Assembly: GCF_003573695.1 (NCBI RefSeq)
Contig: NC_039368.1
Coordinates: 13,148,360-13,212,359 of the forward strand
Direction: 5' to 3'
Origin: Papaver somniferum
Taxonomy: Eukaryota > Streptophyta > Magnoliopsida > Ranunculales > Papaveraceae
DNA length: 64,000 nucleotides
Part shown: piece by piece, positions 48,420-60,039 of the stretch
Layout of the letters: each line of letters begins with the position of its first letter
Position numbering within the stretch: position 1 is the first letter of the stretch
Made by a program: the position numbers and the translations under genes
The notes under the pieces: model-generated
Database searches by the model: none
The model's input: the letters and a program-made list of their open reading frames with translations, nothing else
What the model was told of the DNA's origin: nothing

Positions 48420-48745
48420 GTGTGAGGGTCGTTAGGTCGTGAGTATAATTAACTAACGACCTTTTAGAGTCGTCAATGAATTAGCACCAAAATAAACAAC
48501 TCCATTGTTCAGTTATGAAAAATCGTCAATGAGGTTCCTAAAAGATGACGACTCCATCTTTTAGGTCATATAGAGTCGTTAACTCTATATATTTAGAACC
48601 GAACGACTAAAAAACCTTTTACTCTCTGCAGCTATCACTCTAAGGGTCGTCAGTTAAGCATTACTATATACGGACGACCCTTTCATATTAAATGAGAGTC
48701 GCTTTTTTATACATTCTAATATTGACGACTCAAACTGTTTTTTTT
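48420..48745. repeat. cluster of GTCGT / ACGAC motifs
   Basis: At least ten copies of (A/G)GTCGT(C/T) or its complement lie in about 320 bp in both orientations, e.g. GAGTCGTCAATGA, GACGACTCCAT, GGTCGTCAGTTA and GGACGACCCTTT. It resembles subterminal transposase-binding arrays of CACTA or MULE elements; termini were not identified. Confidence 0.6.
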
Positions 48746-49205
48746 TTTTAATAATTTCTGATTTCATAGAACCATTTCGTTAATGGATAAGATGGAGGTG
48801 CAGAGAGAGGGGAGAAGAGGAGAAGAAGAAGAAGAAGAAGAGTTTTGTTTTGAAAAGTGAATGGGGGCCTCACTCGATTAGTATTAGGATTTTAGGTTTA
48901 GTTATTAGAGAAGGATAAAATAGGTATTTTACCCTTATTTTTGGAAGCCCCATATATTTTTGGGTGTGGTATAAAATGTGTCATGGCTCCCAATTAGTTT
49001 CCATGGCCCCCAATTCAGCCTTGATTTTTAGGTGGGCTCATGTCAGTTTGGTCCTTTGGGAAAACGCCTTTACTGCTTGGTCCGTAATTATTTAAAAATA
49101 TTAAATGGACAAAAGTACCCTTCCGTGTTAATTTCTACTTTTTTTGTAGTAGTTCATTCTTCAAAATGAACTCCTATTAATTTCTACTTATTTTTTCAGA
49201 AATCA

Positions 49206-49582
49206 CCTAAAAAACAGAGTTCATTCCAGAAATGAACTCCATATAAAAACCTAAAAAAACCATAATTCATTCCAGAAATGAACTCCATATAAAAACCTAA
49301 AAAAACAGAGTTCATTCCAGATATGAACTCCATATAAAAACCTAAAAAAACAGAGTTCATTCCAGAAATGAACCCATATAAAACCTAAAAAAAAAAGAGT
49401 TCATTCCAGAAATGAACTCCATATAAAAACCTAAAAAAACAGAGTTCATTCCAGAAATGAATTCCATATAAAAACCTAAAAAAAAAAAAAACAGAGTTCA
49501 TTCCAGAAATGAACTCCATATAAAAACCTAAAAAAAGCAGAGTTCATTCCAAAAATGAACCCCATATAAAAACCTAAAAAAA
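49206..49582. repeat. tandem repeat, ~45-50 bp unit, eight copies
   Basis: The unit is (A)GAGTTCATTCCAGAAATG plus AACTCCATATAAAAACC and an A-run of variable length. Each unit carries the small palindrome GTTCATT...AATGAAC. One diverged copy lies before the array at about 49150. Confidence 0.95.
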
Positions 49583-50359
49583 CGACGAAAAAACACACAA
49601 ATCTTCATCTTCTTCATCATGTTCATCGTCTTCAACAACAGCAACAACAAGACAAACATCTAAAAAACAAGATCTTCAACACGAGTTCATTCTTTTCAAA
49701 TCTGATATTAGTTCATCCTTCATAGCAAACATCAATATCGTCGTTTCCATGTTTATCATCTTCATCTTCAACACAAGCATCATCTTCATCATCTTCGTCG
49801 TCTTCAACAGCAACAACACCAAACAAACCCTAAAAACTCCGCCGTTCATCATCTTCTTTTATCGTCTTCACATCTTCAACAACAATCACGAGTTCATCTT
49901 CAAAACATCATCACGAGTATCATTTATCAACAACAACTGTTTATTTCTTTCTTCATCTTCTTTACAGTAGCAGAAAAATAGTTTCAAAGAAAAGAAAAAA
50001 GAGGAGAGAGAAAGTAGATATGAGAATATGGAGGTGAGAGAAAGTAAATCTGAAAATAATATCTTCTCTCTTGATAATTAACCATATATGTCTTAGGATA
50101 ACGTCATGGTCCCAAAAGGATATTTGTACCACTACATGATGGAAATTACATCATCCATGACGTCATATTAGGACCAAACTATAAGTTCTAGGACCAAACT
50201 ATAATTTATATTTCCAAAATGGACCAAACGGAAAATTGACTAGGTCAATTGGATTACACTCTCTCTAATATATTATTTCTAGAACCATACGGTATTTCCT
50301 ATATTTTTTTACTGCTGACATGTGCAACACATGTATTATCATTTAACAAAATTTCTTAA
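49583..50359. other. low-complexity and unassigned sequence
   Basis: 49600-49960 is rich in CTTCATC/CAACAACA triplets and gives chance ORFs. The rest shows nothing recognisable. Confidence 0.5.
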
Positions 50360-50438
50360 GGGAATTCCTATGGAATGAACAAAATCAGAGTTTGTTCATT
50401 TTGTTCCCACTATGGAATGAACAAACATGAAAAAAATG

Positions 50439-50474
50439 GATGTTCAAATGAACAGATCTGTTCATTTGAACATC
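50439..50474. repeat. perfect 36 bp palindrome near the left Harbinger end
   Basis: The left arm is GATGTTCAAATGAACAGA and the right arm is its exact reverse complement, without a spacer, centred on AGATCT. It also contains GTTCATTTGAAC, which recurs near the right end at about 54937. Confidence 0.95.
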
Positions 50475-50802
50475 GAGTCGTACCCTCCGACGCGCGTCTG
50501 TTGTAAGGACGCGAGTCATATCTGCTAATACCGGCGTCCGAATAGAAAACGCCAGCGTTCGTCGTAGAAACGTGCACCTTTAGAGAAAACGATAGTGTTC
50601 TTCCTATGAACTCCAACTGGTATTCCCATCCCCACCATCGCTCCTTTATTTTCCCTATAAATTCAGTTCGTCTACAGACTTTAGACTCACACCTTCCTCA
50701 ACATTACACAATTTCCATACCGTCTCTAACTTCTCTTTTTCTTTTCAAACAAAACTATTCATATCAATTCAATCTTTTAGAAATTTTTTATCTTTAACAA
50801 AT

Positions 50803-51825
50803 ATGGCATCCTCACAACAACAAACACCACAACAAACACCACAAGAAACACAACAATCACAGCAAAGGAACATAAGAATTCGTGGTCCGAAGTATACGAT
50901 GGATGAAGATGAGTCACTTTGCAGAAATTATGTATTATATACATTAGATGATATCAATGGTTGTAGTCAAGAAAAAAAAACTTTTTACGGTAAGATTTTA
51001 CAAAAAATTTGTGAAGGAACCGGTAACGTTCATGTTCGTGATGTCGATGGGTTGTGTCATCATTTTTGCACAATTGCAGCAGCCGTTAGTGAATATCTAG
51101 CTATCATCACTCAAATGTGGAACAACAGAAGAAGTGGTGAAAGTGAACCGGATGTGGAAAGAAGATGTCGGGAAGAGTGGAAAAGATCCCACAAAGGTCC
51201 AAGCTTCCAACATGATAGTTGTTTCACCATTTTGAGGCTGCTTAAAAAGTTTAATCCATACTTGCTGGAAAGTCATCAAATGCCTGGAAGATCACCACAT
51301 GGTCCAATCTTGCAGGATTTTCAGAATGGAGGGCCTGCTTCCTCGCCTGATGGAACTCCAGGTAGTCAGGATCAACACAATAGTAATCTAGACATTAACA
51401 CCAACTGCAAGAGAAGAAGAGGAGGTAGTGTGAAAGATACAAAAGCAACGAGAGACGCATCCCAACGAGCAACATATGGAAGTTCAAGCGAGTTCAACTA
51501 TGCTGATCACAAGGAAATGGAGATGCAGATGGAGGCAGATAGAGTCATGGACCGTGCCATTGCTTTAGAAAATCAACAGAAAAGTCGCCTTTCACGAGAA
51601 CAATACTACATGGATTGTAAGCTAAACAAGTTACTCTCCTTGGACGTTGGCAAAATGAATGAACGACAATATGGTATATGGAATACGTAAATGGATCAAG
51701 TCCAGGCCGAACAAGTCCAGGACCAACAAGTCCCCCCTCAACAAACTGGCCAGTTTGTGAATGTGGAAGACGAAGATGATGCCTCGGAAGAAAACGAAGA
51801 AGAATTCAATCTTGCTAATGAATAA
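50803..51825 (+). pseudogene. Harbinger ORF1, Myb/SANT-like protein, with late premature stop
   Basis: The frame starts at ATG 50803 with a Gln/Thr-rich leader (residues 1-22). The Myb/SANT-like domain lies at about 27-150: YTMDEDESLCRNYV, then a WNNRRSGESEPDVERRC stretch and FTILRLLKKFNP. A basic cluster CKRRRG near 200 may act as nuclear signal; residues 230-290 resemble the NAM-associated helical tail. A TAA at 51688-51690 ends a 295-aa product. The same frame then continues with acidic Glu/Asp-rich code to a TAA at 51823-51825, which looks like the original end. In this superfamily ORF1 helps the transposase bind DNA and enter the nucleus. Confidence 0.82.
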
Positions 51826-51889
51826 ACATGTTTAGTTAATAGTTAAGTTTAATTTAATTTAGTGTAGTTAAGTTTAGTTTAATTAAAAT

Positions 51890-52198
51890 TACTCCCTCTG
51901 TTTATAAAAAATAGGCAGGTTTCCTTTTTTGGATATGTCAAAAAATAGGCTTGTTTCCATATGTGGAAAGTCAAATGTTATGATTTTACTACTATACCCA
52001 TAGAGGGACCACTTCTCTCTCTCCATTTTTTCTCATAATATAAAAGGGGGACCACTTCTCTCTCCTCTTTCTCTAATAAGAGATGAGTGGGGACCAAAGG
52101 ATACATTGGGAAAAAACATGGAAAAGTGGTTCCAATGATTAGTTTTCTTAATTTTTGTGAAAACCAAACAAGCCCATTTTTTAGAAACGGAGGGAGTA
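51890..52198. mobile_element. Stowaway/mariner-type MITE (about 305 bp) inside the Harbinger element
   Basis: The ends CTCCCTCTGTTTATAAAAAA and, inverted, CTCCCTCCGTTTCTAAAAAA are bounded by TA (51890-51891 and 52197-52198). This 'ctccctccgt' type is a common plant Tc1/mariner MITE. Confidence 0.85.
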
Positions 52199-52334
52199 CT
52201 TTTATAATTGCCTCAATTTTAAACAAACAACTTTAAATTAAGAAAACATATTAATTAAAATAAACAACAACTTTTAAAATAAAAAACATAATAATTATCT
52301 TCCTCTCCCTCTCCCCCCTGCACCGTCTGCTGCT

Positions 52335-54613
52335 CCTTTTAAAGCTCAAAGGTGCTTTGTTAAATCTTGTCTTAGTTGTGCACAATGTAGTCGATTTCGG
52401 CCATCTCGGCCGGAATCTCGGCGATATTTTCGGTTTCGATCACAGAAGAGCCGATATCAATGTTCTCGCCGAGACGATATTTTACCGGAAAACTCTCCGG
52501 AACAATTAAATTTCGGCCGAAATTTCGGCCAAAATCTCGTTTTTTTTGTTTGTTACTGTTCATTTTTTTTATGGTCTCCCTGTGATTCAATTGAAGCTAT
52601 TTGATTTTCACCGGCTGCATGAATCCCGTTTTTTTGCTTTGATTAAAACTCACATAATACTGATTAGAACTTGAATGAATCAAACAAAAAGGCTAACAAT
52701 TGATAAATCAATTTAATTGCAACATATGATCAATCCCATCATAAATAAATAAAAAAACCCTAAATTTGTATAAACTCATATGAATTACTGTACATCATAT
52801 ACCCCAGAAGAAGAAATAAACCCTAACTAAATCCTAACTAATTTGTACATCATATATGAAGAAGAAGAAGAAAAAAAGAAGAAGAAGAAATAAACATTAA
52901 CTAACTGTCTATATCTATCAGAAACTTTCTATGATACCCAAATCAGAGAGTACATGGTGTACTGTATACCCATGGACAAGAAGAAGAAACAAGCTTTCTG
53001 TTGAGAGAGTTTGAGTTTGAGTGGAAGACAGATCCAATTCTTCCTGGTACTTTTTTTTACTCGGTACAAGAGACGAGAGTTAACAGTACATTCCCTCAAA
53101 GGGTATACAGATGTTGCCCGATACATGTGTTAAGTGCACAAGCTTGACATGTAATTATAAACGTCTCTACTTCTAATTACGTATACGTCTCCTTCCTTTA
53201 TATAATTTTACAAGTAGAAATGTGTACCGGTTTTCAGGACGGTTATCTCGGCGAGTTAATGTTATCTCGGTGTCTCAGACAGAGCCGAGACAATCCGAGA
53301 CACGAGATCGACCACATTGGTTGTGCATAGATTCCCCGATTGTGGAGTCTGTCAGTGGAAAGTCTATATTCTCTTGCCGGACGCCCACGCTCTACCACAA
53401 GATCCTTGGTTAAATCTTCATCTGGAAAACTAGTCCAGGTTGGGTCACGCCTGGATTCTTCAATGACCGTGTTATGCAGAATAATATAAGTCAGCATAAT
53501 TTTGTTCATTTCTTGAATATCAAAAGCGCATCGGCCTAGCTATGATGGAAAACTTCCTTTTCAATATGCCAAAAGCGCGTTCAACATCCTTTCTGTATGC
53601 CATTTGCTGGGTGTTAAAGTACTGCATATCCTTCGAAGTCGTCGGACCAAAGCCTACCTGTTTATAATCTTGAACCATAGTTGACCATTCTGGATATATT
53701 CCGTCTGCTAGATAATAATCCTGAGTGTAGTGATGATCGTTGATGGTGAAATTACAGTGCGGCGCGACCCCATTCTTAAAATCTTCAAACAATGGTGACT
53801 TATCTAAAACGTTGAGATCATTATTTGAACCCGGGAGTCCAAAAAAGGCATGCCAAGACCAACAATCATAAGAAGCTGAAGCTTCCAAAATTACAGTTGG
53901 TTTTGGATAATGACCGTTATATTGGCCTGCCCATTCTATCGGACACGCATGCCACGTCCAGTGCATGCAGTCAAGACTACCTAGCATTCCTGGAAAACCC
54001 CTCTTGGTGTTTTCTGTAGTTATTCTTTGAACATCTTCCTGAGTAGGCTTTCTTAAAAAGATTGGACCAAAATGCTCGACTATTGTTTCGCAAAACAGTT
54101 TGAGATACTTAAAAGCGGTTGTTTTCCCAATACGGATGTAATCGTCCGTGGAATCCGCTGGTACCCCGTAACATAGTATACGGAGGGCCGCAGTGACCTT
54201 TTGTTCGGTACTAAAACCTCGTATATGTCGTGCATCATACTGATAATTAAATAAAGTTTGTACCTGACAAAGATCGGCAATAATCCTTCGCGTCAAGTTG
54301 CGGCCCATGCAGAATCGACCCTGAAAATTCTCATCGGAATACACACAGTCATGATTAAAATAATCATGCATCAGCTTTTCATGGTAAAAATGTCGATTCC
54401 GCCACGTCATCTTCTAGTCGCAACTTCATATGGCTCTAAAGGCTTTGGTATGATCCCGGTTTGTAATTGCAACATAAAATTTCGTCTTCTTCTATCTTGA
54501 TCTGCATCTTCATCCATTTGATGCAAAAACTCCATACACATTTCTTCATCTTCTTCGTACAACATGTCATCCATCTTCATATCCTCCTCAGAAGAATCAA
54601 AATCAGAATTCAT
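52335..54613 (-). pseudogene. Harbinger DDE transposase, frameshifted and interrupted by a hAT-like insertion
   Basis: Code starts at 54613 with an acidic N-terminus. A frame change occurs at about 54408, where ATG and TGA overlap. The main block (54410-53520) has the DDE triad: Asp147 in GSLDCMHW, Asp198 in GSNNDLNV, Asp236 in LADGIYP, followed by Glu277 in VERAFGILK. A one-base shift at about 53522 precedes the exon end with MNKIMLTYIILHNTV. The C-terminus is cut at 53320 by a 0.94 kb insertion and resumes at about 52374 with KHL and an in-frame TGA, then an acidic tail. The family cuts and pastes the element at TWA sites. Confidence 0.9.
52383..53319. mobile_element. non-autonomous hAT-like element (937 bp) inside the Harbinger transposase
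   Basis: The termini CAATGTAGTCGATTTC and, inverted, CAATGTGGTCGATCTC lie between two exact copies of GTTGTGCA (52375-52382 and 53320-53327). An 8 bp duplication is the hAT signature. Both ends are dense in short palindromes built on TCTCGGC / GCCGAGA and TTTCGGCCGAAA. No transposase code was found. Confidence 0.85.
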
Positions 54614-54969
54614 GGTTGAAAAATGAAATTAATTGAAATTAAGAAAAGATTGATCGGATGAAAGTTTGTTGTGTATTTGTGAGATCTTCTTCGAGTCGTA
54701 TTTATAGAGTGGAAACGGAAACTAGCCGTTCCGGTGACCGTTAAAAAGTTGTCGTTGGCGGTAGTGTCACAGAATCTGGCGTCTCAATGGCAACCGCTGG
54801 CATCATTGCTAACGACGCCCACGCTTGTCGCTCTGACACCAACGCTAGACATTGGGTGGCGCGTCTAACCATCTAACACCCACTTCTTTTCCATAGTGGA
54901 GAATCCTATTTGACCATCCACGTGCTCAACAAACAAGTTCATTTGAACATTCCATAGGAATTGCTCTAA

Positions 54970-55419
54970 AAAACTACACAAAAAACAATAACTCTAGATT
55001 CACCGAGGCTTAAATCCCGTGAATCATACCGATAGACACAAAAACAATGGGTCCCATTGTGAGTGAAAAGCATCCCCCTATTTTCCTCCTAGTGGGTCCA
55101 TGGCTCTCTCTCCCGCCAGGCACAAAGCCAACCTAAAGGCGGGACACCCTTCTCTCCTCCGCCGGGGCCCACTGGGAGCCACCAAATGAAACTGTGAGAT
55201 AAAAAGCAGTCTCGGTTTTTATGTGGTTCAGATTCTCGGTCTATCCAGAATCAGTCATCATTTAATGCCACGCCCCCATGCTACCTCAGCTCGCGAGTAA
55301 ATAGCGAGGAAGTAGCGATGCGCCTAGCACGGTCGGCCGCAATTTTTTTCAAAAAGAAACTCTCATTCTTATATTCTACACCACTAATTAACTATCTTAG
55401 ATTGAAGTGTTGCTCCTTT
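54970..55419. other. no gene recognised
   Basis: GC-richer, unassigned sequence; nothing supportable. Confidence 0.4.
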
Positions 55420-55514
55420 CGTTTCAAAATAATAGGCTTGAAATAAACAAGCATATTATTCTTCAAACTATTTACATGAATGATGTACGCAAATAAGCTT
55501 AATATTTTGAAACG
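55420..55514. mobile_element. small MITE-like hairpin
   Basis: CGTTTCAAAATAATAGGCTT at the left and AAGCTTAATATTTTGAAACG at the right form long imperfect inverted repeats around a short centre. The ends resemble those of the Stowaway-like MITE at 51890, but a TA duplication is unclear. Confidence 0.55.
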
Positions 55515-55540
55515 AAAATAATAATAATACATACTATTAT

Positions 55541-55666
55541 ATAAACGAACGGACCATTAACTTTTATAAATAATAAAAATGAAAGTGGAAAAGATTTTAT
55601 CATTTTCCAGTTTTGTTACATCAAAATGGAGAAAGCAAAGTGGCTATTTATATGTGTGAGTCGGTA
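55541..55666. repeat. direct repeat flanking the LINE remnant, left copy
   Basis: It shares with 57341-57475 the ordered blocks AAAAATGAAAGTGGAAA, GTTTTGTTACATCAAAATGG and GTGTGAGTCGGTA. Confidence 0.85.
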
Positions 55667-55784
55667 CAACACACTTTGAATCAGCTAGACGCTATGCAAA
55701 GAAGATTTTGATGGGGGCACAAAAACAATAGTGGAGTTAGATTTATAAATTAAGATTCTCTATGTTTTTGTAAAAAAGTGGAGG

Positions 55785-57302
55785 TCTGGCTTTTAGAAAT
55801 TTAGAACAGTATAACAATGCCCTAATTACTAAGATAGCATGGAGATTGTGTACAGAATATGAAAAACCTTGGGTAAAAACATGAAGGAAAAATACTCTCC
55901 TTATTGTAATTTTATTCACCTGCAAGAAAAACACCAGAATTCATCTTTGATGTGGAAAGGAATAGAGCAGGGACTAAAGAATGTCAAGAAATTTAACATA
56001 TGGGATGTAAGAAGCGGCACTAAAATTTTGATTTAGTATGATAAGTGAATTGGAGGCCTTGATATGCCACCTACACCTAATGATAACTTTAAAGAACCAG
56101 CCAGAATAGTGTATGTTCCAGACCTTATGCTTCGGAACCCCATAAGATTACTATTTTAGTTCAAACTCTATTTCCAAAACATATTGCAGACTGGGTCCTT
56201 CAAATGTATTTAGTCCAACATGGTGAAGATAAAATGATATGTGAACCGAATAAAATAGACAAATTCACAATTAAATCAGCCTACAAGGTTCTGACCTACA
56301 ATGCTCATATCAGAAATCAACAATCTCAACAGATCCCAAAAATAGTTTGGAAAAACTCTTGGAAATCTAAAACTCCTTATAAAGTTAAGATCTTTATTTG
56401 GAAATGTTTAACAGAAATTGTTCCTACTAGAAAGAAGCATAGTCACTATAGTAGTGACATAGATAAGAATCGTCCCCACTAACACAGAGAAGAGGAAACT
56501 TTACAACATCTACTTATAGATTCTGCTTGTTCTAAATCTATTTGATTGTCTAATAATGTGAATGTGGCAAACATCCAATCCTAACATACAAATGTGATCT
56601 CTTGGATTATTAGATAGTTTCATAATTTACATGGTGCAGGTATGAAAGCTTGAAATTTATAAAAGCTTTTCAAACCAAAAAAATAAATAGCTGGTATACC
56701 ACTAATGTCATTCGAATCCTGGTAGCTCATTGCCTATCAGACCCTCATGATCAGATAGAAAAATACATTGTAATAACATTGATGCTTGGTATCCTCCACA
56801 AAATAATCAACTAAAAATGAACATAGTTGCCTCTTTTGATCAGTCCACAAAGAATATTGATATTGGTCTAATTATTAGAGATTATGCGGGTACAACCAGA
56901 GGTATTAGGGGCAGACACTTCGATGGAGGATTAGATGCAGAGCAAGCAGAATGCCTTGCCATGAAAGAAGCTATATTATGGGCTAAGGAATTGCAGTTGC
57001 AAAATTTAATCTTTGAATCAGACTGTCAGAATGTAGTTAGTTCTATCAACGATGCCAGCCTTTCTGTACACTGGATGAACCAAAGGATTGTCAATGAAAT
57101 AAGGCATCTTGTTGTTTCCTTTTCGTTTCTTGGTGTGAGTCATGTTAATAGAGCATCTAATAATGTTGCCGATGTAATAACTAACAAGGCTAGAGCTAAC
57201 AAATCCTCTTTTGATTTTTGGTGTAACATCCTTGAGGAATATGTTAATATTATTAGGAATGATAGGATTGTTAGCAAGAAGATATGGAATATTGGAGCTT
57301 AA
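55785..57302 (+). pseudogene. LINE (L1-type) remnant: end of RT, zinc-binding region and RNase H
   Basis: From 55785 the frame gives LEQYNNALITKIAWRLC, typical of the end of plant LINE reverse transcriptase, then breaks several times. 56204-56482 encodes the zf-RVT region with KFTIKSAYKVL and FIWKCL. 56817-57302 is an intact plant RNase H-like block (RVT_3): AEQAECLAMKEAILWAKEL, ESDCQNVV, and SHVNRASNNVADV. Upstream RT and ORF1 are absent, so it is 5'-truncated, as is common for LINEs. Confidence 0.85.
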
Positions 57303-57340
57303 ATGAAGCAGTTTTTTTGCATCAAAATAAATAAATATAT

Positions 57341-57475
57341 ATAAACGGACGAACCTCAAATTTTTAGAAATAAGAAAAATGAAAGTGGAAAGGAGTTTAT
57401 TACTTCTCGGTTTTGTTACATCAAAATGGGGAGAGCAAGTGGCTATTTTTAGCCAGGGAAAAGTGTGAGTCGGTA
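57341..57475. repeat. direct repeat flanking the LINE remnant, right copy
   Basis: See left copy at 55541-55666; the copies differ by scattered substitutions and a few indels. Confidence 0.85.
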
Positions 57476-58914
57476 GAAAACACTCGAATTCTTAAGGATT
57501 AAGAAATATTATGTGAACCTTATCTTGTCCAGTGAATAGAAGTGGATACACAACACGGTCTCATATTTTAATTTGAAGGGAATTTTTCTTAATAAATTTC
57601 AAATTAGAAAACTCTTATTTGTTTTTAGTCTACGCACAAATCGGAAATTGTCCAAATTTATTGACGACATGAGTAGACAAAATATTTTTTAAAAAAATAT
57701 GCCTCTTGCATATTTTGATTTTTATTTACGGCTCTTTTGATATTTGTTCTTAGTTTTAGTACGTCCATTTAGTGTTTTGATTTTTAAGCTTACTTATGGG
57801 TATTCTTTGATGATTGTGCAATCCATCTTAGTGATACTCTATCAAAATTTTACATTTTTTTGATCTTACTTTCTTATTATAGCTAATGGAAGAGTAATTT
57901 TACAAATTCCAACAACACCTAACAAATGGTTATTAGTTATATACCCACACTTTATCGACTCATTAGAGATATCCCGCGAAACACAACTTGAATCATGAGA
58001 GATTTCTCAAGTTCCATATTTAATCAAATATAAATTCGACTTATATATTAACCATGACAAAACTTAATTACATGTCAAATAAATAACAAATATACCTTGT
58101 ATTCGAGAGAAAAATTGCAGACAATATATGTGATACATGTGATATTATATTTGCATATGATTTTTGTTGTAACCACAACATCTTAAAGAAACTACGTCAT
58201 ATTACACCAAGATTTTATATGCAATGAAGTATTTCCAATTTTGTTTTAAAGATGAATTAATGTTTTAGATTTTTAGATTTTTATTTAACTTGCAAATATA
58301 TATAATAAGTATTAGCTCATAATCATGCATACTTTTTAATTACTGTAGTTATATATTTTCTCACCATTATCTTAAGTATTTTATAAAAAGAAAATGTATA
58401 TGTATCATCGATGTTGGTTTCACAATTGAATAATTTCTAATATATTTTCTAATTTAGGTTTTCATCGGGTCTAATGTACGTAATAATTTGCAACGTGTAA
58501 TTTAAGTTTCTCTTTAACTTAATGATTACTTGTTTCTTTATATTATCACTCAGTTTGACCCTGGTCTCGTCTTTTTGGAGGGTCTATGAGGATTTATTTT
58601 TATTTTTAATTTTATCACTCGGTTTCTAGTATTGGAATAAAATGCAAGAAAAAAAATGGTGAATATAGTTCTTACATTTCCTGGAACTTTGGATTAAGTC
58701 TTTGCCGAACCTAAAACTGGCCGGCTATGCAGATAGAAAAATAAACCAGGGCCACTCCACTAACAATAGTTGCTAAAAAGAATCCTAACCTAACTATGAG
58801 ATTGCTTCTTCTTAATCTTTTTGTCTTGATCCTTCTTCTAAGTATGTTTGTAAAAAGAATCAGAATAAAGAAAATAAATGTTAAAAATAACAAAGGATAT
58901 ACCTTCTTCCGTGA
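57476..58914. other. AT-rich, no supported gene
   Basis: A minus-strand ORF at 58893-58711 encodes a hydrophobic segment with two possible membrane helices (LFLTFIFFILILF and GFFLATIVSGVALVYF). It may be a further exon of the small gene at 58915-59323, but no in-phase junction was found. Confidence 0.35.
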
Positions 58915-59323
58915 TTATGTATCGATCCTACTCGGCCATGTGTAACGTTTCTCTCCACTGTCCATGCTATGTTGTAAAGCTAAAGTCGTAGTTACCCCAA
59001 CCAATGGTGTACAGTTGAACTTAAGGAACATGTCTAGAAGATCAATCCAGTCATTTTTGTAATACCCATCTGATTTTGTTTTGGGATTTTTCCTGAACAC
59101 TAAAAGAAAACTTGATAAGTCAAACAAACAGTTAACTTAAATACAAAGTAAAAAAAAAGGTAAAAGTAGTAGTCAACAACTTTAATAAGTATACAATTAA
59201 ACTTTGTCAATTGATATTAAGTAGATAACTAAATTCTAAATTTCGATTACCTTTTATGATATCGTGGACAACGCAAGCGATATCTGAGAGCTCATCTTTC
59301 AATATGGTGGTGATCTTGAGCAT
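58915..59323 (-). CDS. possible two-exon small protein, 85 aa, unknown
   Basis: The first exon runs from ATG at 59323 to 59251 (MLKITTILKDELSD...), with donor GGTAATC. The second runs from 59099 to 58915 after acceptor CTTTTAG, keeping frame, and includes DWIDLLDMFLKFN and TPLVGVTTTLALQHS. The two parts join with correct splice signals and phase, which is the only support. I do not recognise the family. Confidence 0.25.
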
Positions 59324-60039
59324 TTTACATTCCTATTTTTTCTTATGGATTATGTTTGCTTGTTATTTTCTAATGAAAGAGTAATTTTACTTTGCAGATT
59401 TCTTATTATTTCATTTGTGGGTACCCAGTGGTGTATTTCAGAATGTTCAAAGCTCCTGAATTAAAAACATTGGTGTTGAAAGCAGTGATTAACTATTTTT
59501 TGTGTAATGGTGGTACATACAAGTAGATCAAAGACATCTCCTTCTACCAGATCACTAAACATATTCCTATCATGTTTAGAAAATTCAAACAACCAATTTG
59601 GCTCCTAATCTGTTGCCTTCTTTTAGCTGAAAAATATCCATCATTCATCTACATGCAACCTTCCGGTTTGACTTATTATTTCAAAATATATACCTTTCCT
59701 TTTCAAACATGAATCAAATATATTAGACCATATGTCCAGAATAAACAAACCAATTTTGAGGAAATTTGTATTACCCTATATCCATATCCTAAATATAATA
59801 TCTTTCAACCTTCTGGTCTTTGCCTTTTGATATCTAAACTCCATTATCGAAATATACACAAAAACTATAATAAGACTTCCATCTACTCTTCCGGGAACCT
59901 CAACAATTGAAGGATTGTATTTATATTTAGATAAGACGCATTAATGACCTCAACTTCCAAAGTTTTTACGAATGCACAAATTTCTTTTATACATTTCACA
60001 TAGTCTGCAATGTGAACAAAAATTGGCATTCAGTTATTG
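59324..60039. other. no gene recognised
   Basis: AT-rich sequence without supported ORF or repeat. Confidence 0.4.

Larger units (their letters stand above)
50360..54966. mobile_element. PIF/Harbinger DNA transposon with both ends
   Basis: TAA flanks both sides (50357-50359 and 54967-54969). Terminal inverted repeats are GGGAATTCCTATGGAATG at the left and GAGCAATTCCTATGGAATG inverted at the right. The two usual genes are present in convergent orientation: a Myb/SANT-like protein (plus) and a DDE transposase (minus). Two smaller elements have inserted inside it. Both genes have disabling changes, so the copy is non-autonomous today, though the ends look usable. Confidence 0.92.

Noticed and set aside
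49206..49582. CRISPR-like array
   Set aside because: The units are contiguous without unique spacers, and the DNA is clearly from a plant nucleus.
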